A DNA stretch of 64,000 nt, taken from NCBI GenBank assembly GCA_049299895.1, contig JBAQYF010000021.1, positions 62,001-126,000 of the forward strand, given 5' to 3'. How positions within the stretch are numbered: the stretch's first letter is position 1; each line of letters begins with the position of its first letter. This DNA is from CAIYYO01 sp049299895 (lineage in GTDB: Archaea > Altiarchaeota > Altiarchaeia > IMC4 > QMZM01). Shown one piece after another: positions 57,968 to 64,000 of the stretch. Below the pieces are notes generated by a model. That model did not search any database. It was given only the letters and a program-made list of their open reading frames with translations, and was not told the origin of the DNA. A program made the position numbers and the translations under genes.

Positions 57968-58780
57968 TTATCTCCTCACTCCTTTTTTCTTTAGTATGAC
58001 CGCCGATAATAAAAGCATAACGCATGTATAGGCCGCCGGATACAGGAATGCCAGCAGATACTTCCAGGGATCATTGGAACCTGCGGCATCCAGGCCTATT
58101 CCCAGGTATTCGACGGGAGAGATGTATTGGGTTATGTTGAGGAGCGTTGCGACTATGTCTTTTGCCAGGGTCAGCATGGGGTTGAACGCGGGAAGCATGC
58201 TTAGGATGAATCCAAGGACCTTTAACACGAAAAGCCCCAGCATGAATGCCATGAGGATGAATATTGCGCCTGTGACGCTGCCTGTGAGGGTGGAGAGCAT
58301 TATTCCAAGGCTTACCACGCAGGATATGAGGAGCAGGGAGAATATAGAGAGAGTTATCATATCAGCTCCTGCGCCGCTGTTTAAGGCCAGGCTTATGAGC
58401 GTTATATAGATGAGCGTTGCGACGGCAAGGATCAGGTAGGGTATCATCCTTCCTGCGTATTTTCCAGCGATGAACGACGATTCGTTGACAGGGCCGTAGA
58501 ACAGCACTTCCAATGTCTTGTCCTGGCGTTCCCTCGCTACTGCGGAAACGGACGAAACCGCCATGTAAAGTGAGTATATGCCAACGGCCGTCAAAAGAGA
58601 TGCCCCTGGGAACGCGCCTGATATGCTTATCCCGGAGGAATCCTTCAGGGAAGAAAAGAACCATGCGTAAAGAGCTATTATTCCGCATGCGAACATGTAT
58701 GCGAGGTATATCCCCGGTGTTCTCATAGTCCTTTTGGCATCCTTTAATGCTATAAGTTTTGCCGTATGCGTTGAAAACAT
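57968..58780 (-). CDS. ABC-2 type transporter permease
   Basis: The protein has 270 aa with six hydrophobic helices. The segment AVARERQDKTLEVLFYGPVN between the second and third helices is the conserved ABC-2 coupling loop (ERxxGT/LExL type). It forms an exporter with the ATPase encoded 14 bp upstream. The C-terminus ends in a short basic tail KKKGVRR. The cargo is unknown. Confidence 0.88.
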   Translation of the reverse strand: MFSTHTAKLIALKDAKRTMRTPGIYLAYMFACGIIALYAWFFSSLKDSSGISISGAFPGASLLTAVGIYSLYMAVSSVSAVARERQDKTLEVLFYGPVNESSFIAGKYAGRMIPYLILAVATLIYITLISLALNSGAGADMITLSIFSLLLISCVVSLGIMLSTLTGSVTGAIFILMAFMLGLFVLKVLGFILSMLPAFNPMLTLAKDIVATLLNITQYISPVEYLGIGLDAAGSNDPWKYLLAFLYPAAYTCVMLLLSAVILKKKGVRR

Positions 58781-58794
58781 CTTTTTTTTGTTTA

Positions 58795-59718
58795 CTATTT
58801 TTCTTTTACCAGTTCTACGAATGCTTCTTCCAGTCCCGCTTTGTCTTCCTTCATTCCGAGTATGACCGCTCCATTCTTGGTAAGGGTTCTGGATACTGCG
58901 CCTCGTATGTCCCAGTCTTTCGCCGAAAGGATCCGGTAAGTGTTTCCGTCAGAGGAAACATCAGTTACTCCGGGCACTTCTTTAAGTCCTGCGCTTAATG
59001 CTGCATTTCCTTTTTCTACTTCGACAACGAGCCTTCCTCCCGCCTTGATGGAGGATATCACCCGGTCTATCTTGCCGGACATAACCATGCGGCCTTTTAT
59101 TATTATCCCTACTACGTCGCATATCCTGTCCATCTCGGACAATATGTGGGACGATATGAAAATGGTCTTTCCCTTCTTTTTCTCGGATAATATGATGTCC
59201 CGCACCTCTTTCATGCCCGACGGGTCCAGGCCGGATATCGCTTCGTCGAGGAACAGGATGTCAGGGTCGTGGACAAGGGCTCTTGCGATGTTCACTTTCT
59301 GCTTCATCCCGTGGGAATATTTTTTCAGCTTCTTGTTCCCGTGTTCGGAGAGATTGAAGTATGAAAGGAGCTCGTCTATCCGTTTATTATTGCCCGAAAC
59401 TCCGTAAAGGTCGGAAAAGAATCCAAGGTACTCTTTCGCAGACATATAACCGTACAGATAGGGATTGTCAGGGACCACGCCGATCCTTTTTTTCAGCGTA
59501 AGGGCTTCTTTTGTGAGGGGCTTTCCCATGAGGCAGACCTCTCCTTCGGTCGGTGCGATAAGGCCTGTCAGGAGCGATATGGTGGTGGTCTTTCCCGCGC
59601 CGTTTGGTCCGATGAATCCGTATACGACGCCTTCTTCTATCTCCAGGTTTATCTCCCGCACCCCGTACGCATTCGCGTACTTTTTGCCCAGGTTGTTTGT
59701 CTGTATAGCGTAGGCCAT
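58795..59718 (-). CDS. ABC-2 type transporter ATP-binding protein
   Basis: The protein has 307 aa. Walker A GPNGAGKTT, Q-loop region VVPDNPYLYGYMSAKEYL, signature KKYSHGMKQKVNIARAL (the ABC-2 variant of LSGGQ), Walker B DILFLDEAISGLDP and the H-loop ISSHI are all intact. A C-terminal extension of about 90 residues after the nucleotide-binding core is typical of ABC-2 ATPases. It is the first gene of the minus-strand operon that continues through permease, ychF and beta-RFAP synthase. Confidence 0.92.
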   Translation of the reverse strand: MAYAIQTNNLGKKYANAYGVREINLEIEEGVVYGFIGPNGAGKTTTISLLTGLIAPTEGEVCLMGKPLTKEALTLKKRIGVVPDNPYLYGYMSAKEYLGFFSDLYGVSGNNKRIDELLSYFNLSEHGNKKLKKYSHGMKQKVNIARALVHDPDILFLDEAISGLDPSGMKEVRDIILSEKKKGKTIFISSHILSEMDRICDVVGIIIKGRMVMSGKIDRVISSIKAGGRLVVEVEKGNAALSAGLKEVPGVTDVSSDGNTYRILSAKDWDIRGAVSRTLTKNGAVILGMKEDKAGLEEAFVELVKEK

Positions 59719-59740
59719 CTATTCTTTATTCTTTGGAGTT

Positions 59741-59753
59741 CTTAATTATTAAG
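59741..59753. promoter_or_regulatory. Short palindrome in the divergent promoter of the ABC and gatA genes
   Basis: CTTAATTATTAAG is a 6-1-6 inverted repeat at the middle of the 52-bp gap between two divergent start codons. It overlaps the AT-rich DNA that must serve as promoter in both directions. It may be a regulator site or only AT-rich chance symmetry. Confidence 0.3.
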
Positions 59754-59770
59754 TCATCAAAAAAGAGAAG

Positions 59771-61066
59771 ATGGACAACTCAATCGACCTTGCCCGGATA
59801 GAAGAGGAAGACAAAAAGATCAATTCCTTTATCTCCCTGGACAAGGAACGGATCACGGATAAGGACCGCGCAAAAGAAGGCAGGCTAAAGGGCCTGAAGA
59901 TTGCGGTCAAATCAAACCTATGCGTCAAAGGGCTCGTATCGTCGTGCGCGTCCAGGACGCTTGAGAACTACGTGTCGCCTTACGATGCTTCCGTCGTCGA
60001 GAGAATCAAGAAAGAAGGCGCATTTATCGTCGGGATGGCCAACATGGACGAATACGCCTGCGGATCATCCGGAGAGACTTCTTATTACGGACCAACCCAG
60101 AACCCTGCAGCGATGGGACACATACCCGGCGGCTCATCCTCGGGGTCGGCTGCTGCCGTCGCGGCGGGATTCGTCGACTGCGCCCTGGGAACGGATACGG
60201 GCGGCTCCATCAGGAATCCCGCGTCTCACTGCGGCATAGCCGGGTTCAAACCGACTTATGGCGTAGTATCCAGATACGGCCTGATAGACCTTGCAATGAG
60301 CCTCGACCAGGTAGGGCCCCTCGCAAAGGACACGGCAACGTGCGCAAAGCTCCTGGAAGCAATCGCCGGCCACGATCACAGGGATGCAACGTCCCTTGCC
60401 CTGGACAAAAAATTCTATTCATTTACGGACTCCCTTGACCCGTCCCTCAAAGACGTGAGAGTAGGATACGCAAAGGAATTCGACGTGCTTATAAGCGATC
60501 CGGGCATCCGTAAGACGGTGCATTCCGCGCTGGACAGGATGTCCTCTGCGGGAGCGCACATCGTGGACGTAAGCCTGCCCAACCTCGGGATAGCGATACC
60601 AACGTATTATCTGAATGTCTACGTGGAGTTCTTCTCCGGGACGAGGAAATACGACGGCAGGAGGTACGGCTACAGGATAGAGGAAGCATGCGGGGAAGAG
60701 GTCCTTAGAAGGATACTCCTCGGAAGCTACATATCCCAGAAGGAATTTTCAGGCCGTTTCTACAGGAAAGCACTCCAGGCAAGAAGCATTCTTAGAAGGG
60801 ACCTCTCCGATGCCCTGAAAGACGTGGACGTCCTCGCGGGTCCGACCGTTCCGAAGCTCCCCCACAAACTGGGCGCAAAGATACAAGACCCCAGGGTCAT
60901 GTACGCCTACGACATATTCACAGTGATCGCGAATCTTGCAGGGATCCCCGCAGGCGTCGTTCCAGCAGGAAAGGTAGACGGGATACCCACGGGCCTGCAG
61001 ATAATGGGGGACGTATTATGCGATCAGAAAGTCCTGAACGCGATGGCCGGATTGGAAAGCTGTTGA
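59771..61066 (+). CDS. gatA: Glu-tRNA(Gln)/Asp-tRNA(Asn) amidotransferase subunit A
   Basis: The protein has 431 aa, slightly short at the N-terminus compared with bacterial GatA. The amidase Ser-Ser-Lys triad is intact: K47 (AVKSN), S122 (GGSSSGSAAAV) and S146 (GTDTGGSIR). The spacings match the characterised enzymes. GatA releases ammonia from glutamine for transamidation of mischarged tRNA in the GatCAB complex. In archaea GatCAB usually makes Asn-tRNA, while GatDE makes Gln-tRNA. gatB and gatC are not adjacent here. An SD-like AGAGAAG lies just before the ATG. Confidence 0.93.
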   Translation: MDNSIDLARIEEEDKKINSFISLDKERITDKDRAKEGRLKGLKIAVKSNLCVKGLVSSCASRTLENYVSPYDASVVERIKKEGAFIVGMANMDEYACGSSGETSYYGPTQNPAAMGHIPGGSSSGSAAAVAAGFVDCALGTDTGGSIRNPASHCGIAGFKPTYGVVSRYGLIDLAMSLDQVGPLAKDTATCAKLLEAIAGHDHRDATSLALDKKFYSFTDSLDPSLKDVRVGYAKEFDVLISDPGIRKTVHSALDRMSSAGAHIVDVSLPNLGIAIPTYYLNVYVEFFSGTRKYDGRRYGYRIEEACGEEVLRRILLGSYISQKEFSGRFYRKALQARSILRRDLSDALKDVDVLAGPTVPKLPHKLGAKIQDPRVMYAYDIFTVIANLAGIPAGVVPAGKVDGIPTGLQIMGDVLCDQKVLNAMAGLESC

Positions 61067-61073
61067 TCCCTTT

Positions 61074-63119
61074 CTAGTATTTTCTCCTGCCTTCTTTTTC
61101 CAGTATTTTCAGGTCGCTTAAGAATTCTTTGTGCTCCTCGTCCAACGCGGGGAGGCTGTTTTCGTTGTGCATGACTGCCGGGAGGTTCTTTTCTTCTTTC
61201 ATCAGGGTATTAAGCGCCTCTTTATATTCGTTCACAGTTTTTTCTTCTGAGGATATGAGCGGGCTTTTCGGCTCCGGGGGTTTCGGCGGGGAGAGATCCT
61301 GCAGGCTTGCTTCCTTTTTTACCTGTACGGGCTTTCCGGTTACGTTCTTCTTCGGGATGAACCGGTTATCCAGGAATTTTGCAGCCGCATCCAAGAGGAG
61401 CCGCAATATTTCAACCAGGGTGCTTAGGACATTTTTATTTTCTTTGAGTATCGTCTCTTCCGGAGTTATATGAGGTATCTTCGGGTCCTGCTGCTTGGGC
61501 GCAGCCTGGTCCTGTAGGTACGTGTCCTTTTTATCCCTGGTAAGCGTAGGCGCGGCGATTTTCTGTTTTGTGAATCTCTGGTGCAGGAATTTTGCGGCTG
61601 CGCCGACCGCAAGGAACAATACGACGAGCACTATCATAAAGAGTATAAAATCATTGAAGCCTACGTTTGCGACCTCTTTATTGAGTGTTGTAGTGGTCGT
61701 TGATCTGGTAGTTGATATGATCCTTGCTGTCGTCGAGGAGGTGGTCGTACTGATTTCCGTGGTTGTCGTAACTATGTTTGTTGTCGTTGTGGGCGCGACT
61801 GTTGGAATTGTCGTGGTTGTGCCCGCCGGTTGATTATTTTTCTCCCCGAGGATATACAGCTTATTTCCTGCCGTGAGCAGTATCTCCGCTTTTCCATCGC
61901 GGTCGAGGTCTGAGACCGCCGCGGACTTGGTGATTATGCTCTTGGTCTCGTAGCTCCATTTCCTGAAGCCTGAGCCGTTCAGTATGTGGAACAGGCCGTC
62001 GGATGAGCCCATGAGTATCTCGGGTAAGCCGTCTCCGTCCAGGTCGGCGGTTACGGGAGACGATAGGATCTTTCCGTTGATGCTGTGTTTTTCAAGCACC
62101 TTTCCCTCGGGGTCCAGTATGTATAGTATCTTACTGTTTGTCCCGATGATGACCTCGGGAAACCCGTCCGCGTTCAGGTCGGAAACGGCGGGTGAAGCAG
62201 ATACCTCCCCGCTTAGGTTATACTGCCATTCCTTGGTCATCGAGGAATATTTCACTACTCCGTTCTGGTTTCCTTCAGGTATTTTCGTGTATTCCTCATA
62301 GACAAGGGAGTATACTCTCCCGTCGCCTGAGGATATTATCACTCTTGGTCGTCCGTCCAGTCCCTCGGGAACATATACCGGGGTCGGGACAGAGCCGCCT
62401 GTGTCAAATGCCAGGCGCCGGTTCTCCGGGGATACAATGCTGTCAAGCTTGTTATTATATGCGCCCATGAAATAGTCCGGTTTCCCGTCCAGGTTCACGT
62501 CTCCGATGCAGATGGTCGAGAGAAACGAATCGGCTATTATGTGGCTTCGGACTATGTTTCCTTCCGCGTCGAGGATGTACAGATTCTTGTCGTCGGAGGC
62601 CGTGATCACTTCCAGTTCCGGCCTGTAGTTCACGTTGACTGCCACCGGAGTTGAGGAGACTGAGCCGTTCGTCTGATAAGACCACATAAGGCTTCCGTTC
62701 GAACTCAACGCATATACCTTTCCGTCCTTGGATGCGAATAATATTTCCGTCTTATTGTCGCAGAAGAGGTCGAATACCGCGGGCGCACTGGTGGACCCGC
62801 CGGCTTCGAATCTCCAAAGCTCCTCTGCTTCGGAGGAAAGCGCGTAGACGTTGTTGTCGGTCGAGCCCAGTAGTATCTCGGCATTCCCGTCGCCGTTTAT
62901 GTCCGCGGTAACGGGCGACGTAAGCTCTCCTTTTTCTTCGAAGGTATACAGGAGGCCTATTTTCTCAAGCGCGAGGGAGGATGAGACGTTGCTGTAGCCG
63001 GAATGGTAGAGGTCGTGCCCTGGAAGGGGCCAGTCGGCGTCCAGAATGACTGTTCCATACGCGGCGGCCGCATAAACGCACAAGGCGAACAATAATAGAG
63101 GGGTTTTCTTTTCCATCAC
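61074..63119 (-). CDS. FG-GAP/VCBS-type beta-propeller surface protein with Thr-rich stalk, TM helix and duplicated cytoplasmic tail
   Basis: The protein has 681 aa. A signal peptide is followed by a propeller with Asp-rich calcium-loop motifs (DINGDGNAEILLGS, DVNLDGKPDYFMG, DLNADGFPEVIIG, DLDGDGLPEILMG, DLDRDGKAEILL). A stalk rich in Thr (about residues 427-475) and a transmembrane helix (about 484-505) follow. The cytoplasmic tail contains two copies of an about 62-residue unit, at about 507-568 (AAAKFLHQRF) and 578-638 (AAAKFLDNRF). The layout suggests a receptor-like or adhesion protein with intracellular partners. Its stop faces the gatA stop 7 bp away. Confidence 0.8.
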   Translation of the reverse strand: MMEKKTPLLLFALCVYAAAAYGTVILDADWPLPGHDLYHSGYSNVSSSLALEKIGLLYTFEEKGELTSPVTADINGDGNAEILLGSTDNNVYALSSEAEELWRFEAGGSTSAPAVFDLFCDNKTEILFASKDGKVYALSSNGSLMWSYQTNGSVSSTPVAVNVNYRPELEVITASDDKNLYILDAEGNIVRSHIIADSFLSTICIGDVNLDGKPDYFMGAYNNKLDSIVSPENRRLAFDTGGSVPTPVYVPEGLDGRPRVIISSGDGRVYSLVYEEYTKIPEGNQNGVVKYSSMTKEWQYNLSGEVSASPAVSDLNADGFPEVIIGTNSKILYILDPEGKVLEKHSINGKILSSPVTADLDGDGLPEILMGSSDGLFHILNGSGFRKWSYETKSIITKSAAVSDLDRDGKAEILLTAGNKLYILGEKNNQPAGTTTTIPTVAPTTTTNIVTTTTEISTTTSSTTARIISTTRSTTTTTLNKEVANVGFNDFILFMIVLVVLFLAVGAAAKFLHQRFTKQKIAAPTLTRDKKDTYLQDQAAPKQQDPKIPHITPEETILKENKNVLSTLVEILRLLLDAAAKFLDNRFIPKKNVTGKPVQVKKEASLQDLSPPKPPEPKSPLISSEEKTVNEYKEALNTLMKEEKNLPAVMHNENSLPALDEEHKEFLSDLKILEKEGRRKY

Positions 63120-63171
63120 TATTTATAATAAGATTATTATTATTCTTAATTAAAAAGGGGGGATGTTATAG

Positions 63172-64000
63172 ATGGTACTGGAATCGATAATCAAACCGGC
63201 AAAAATGGAGAAGCACCCGTCGGAGATGTTCCTGGTGGGGCTTATGTACTCCACGCTCGGCCTCTTCCTTGCGTTTTACATCTTTCCAGACAACGCCAGC
63301 CTCGCCGCGGTCTTCATAACTACCATTCCCCTGATAGTGGTGATGATAAACACCGTCAAATACGAGGAGACCAAGGATATGAACATCCACGAGGAAACAT
63401 TCCTGATAAAGGAGCACGGGAAGGCGCTCTCCATGCTCTTCTACCTCTTTATGGGGATGGTCCTGTCTTATTCGTTCTGGTTCACGGTCCTCCCGGTCGA
63501 CTATGTGTCCAGCCTCTTCGACTACCAGAAAGGGATAATAGACTACATCCAGGGGTTAGAGGATTCCAGCAGCGCTGCCGTGGGCAATTATATCAAGGGC
63601 ATGGCGAGTTTCGAGCGGATAATAACAAACAACATAGTCGTTCTCTTCTTCTGCATACTGTTCTCGTTCCTCTACGGAGCGGGCGCAATATTCATACTGA
63701 CCCTCAATGCATCCATCATAGGCGTCGCCGTCGGGAGCCACGTCCGGGACTACATAGGAGCAACGGTATTCAACAGCAGTTCACAGTTCCTCTACGGCTA
63801 CTTTAATTGTTCCCTGTCCGCCACGTTCTGCTATATGTTCCACGGGGTATTCGAGATAAGCTCATACATAGTCGGCGCGCTTGCTGGAGGCATAATATCT
63901 GTAGCAGTCGTGAACCACGATTTTCGAACAAAAGAGTTCTGGCACATCGTGATAGACTCGTCGGACATGATAATAATGTCCCTGATACTCCTCCTGCTGG
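63172..64000 (+). CDS. SpoIIM-like (stage II sporulation protein M family) membrane protein, partial
   Basis: The frame runs from the ATG at 63172 past the end of the window (276 codons visible). A GGGGGG run 9-14 nt upstream may serve as ribosome binding site. Several hydrophobic helices are visible, with an internal soluble stretch. NASIIGVAVGSHVRDYIG and YMFHGVFEISSYIVGALAGG are the family signature region of SpoIIM/DUF95 membrane proteins. In archaea their role is unknown. The start is preceded by a 52-bp AT-rich gap that also serves the divergent FG-GAP gene. Confidence 0.8.
   Translation, partial: MVLESIIKPAKMEKHPSEMFLVGLMYSTLGLFLAFYIFPDNASLAAVFITTIPLIVVMINTVKYEETKDMNIHEETFLIKEHGKALSMLFYLFMGMVLSYSFWFTVLPVDYVSSLFDYQKGIIDYIQGLEDSSSAAVGNYIKGMASFERIITNNIVVLFFCILFSFLYGAGAIFILTLNASIIGVAVGSHVRDYIGATVFNSSSQFLYGYFNCSLSATFCYMFHGVFEISSYIVGALAGGIISVAVVNHDFRTKEFWHIVIDSSDMIIMSLILLLL

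Noticed and set aside
1..64000. tRNA or rRNA genes, CRISPR arrays, riboswitches
   Set aside because: I read the intergenic regions for T-arm and anticodon patterns, regularly spaced repeats and long conserved leaders and found none. A covariance-model scan would be needed to exclude short or unusual RNAs.

Overview
The window looks like chromosomal DNA of an archaeon, most likely an uncultivated DPANN or euryarchaeal lineage (Altiarchaeota would fit, but I cannot settle the phylum). The evidence is an XPD-type Fe-S helicase, an archaeal-type YchF GTPase, GatA, a beta-RFAP synthase (first step of methanopterin-type cofactor synthesis), a flippase-associated GT39-like membrane protein, VapBC and HEPN/MNT modules, TATA boxes about 25-30 nt ahead of leaderless starts, and many membrane proteins with Thr-rich stalks.

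Region 1 (1-28218) is dominated by two giant genes of 3618 and 5111 codons, preceded by the tail of another gene. The intergenic DNA ahead of both giants carries the same 76-bp TATA element. No signal peptide or membrane segment is evident, so both proteins are probably cytosolic. They share a short N-terminal motif, transglutaminase/papain-like Cys-His-Asn modules followed by TPR-like helices, and HExxH zincin-like segments. Winged-helix-like and methyltransferase-like segments are added. The second giant overlaps, through ATGA, a tandem pair of DNA-binding/nucleotidyltransferase/HEPN-like fusion genes that also overlap each other. This is the best candidate here for an undescribed system.

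Region 2 (28219-42891) holds small membrane proteins, a nitroreductase, a flavodoxin, an XPD-like helicase with a C-terminal HRDC domain, a Cys-rich YkgJ-like protein, a HEPN/MNT pair with a degenerate antitoxin, an Agl23-like protein, a rubrerythrin, a HAD phosphatase coupled to a VapBC operon with a 24-bp palindromic operator, an RNase J-like metallo-beta-lactamase protein, and a second VapBC locus whose toxin is reduced to an internally deleted pseudogene.

Region 3 (42892-50198) is a retropepsin-like gene (with a DUF5678 partner) split by a 6.6-kb composite-transposon-like insertion. The outer ends are a nearly complete IS5-like element and a 107-bp remnant of its right end, and a 7-bp target duplication restores the reading frame of the split gene. 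The cargo encodes a Cys-rich pilin-like surface protein, a seven-bladed propeller surface protein, a truncated copy of the first, and transposase debris.

Region 4 (50199-64000) is ordinary housekeeping and envelope content: a YhaM-like HD nuclease, a membrane-bound winged-helix regulator next to a secreted coiled-coil protein and a lipoprotein, a CrtC/AttH-like protein, a membrane-anchored DNase I-fold protein, GIY-YIG, beta-RFAP synthase, YchF, an ABC-2 exporter, GatA, an FG-GAP propeller receptor-like protein and a SpoIIM-like membrane protein cut by the window end.
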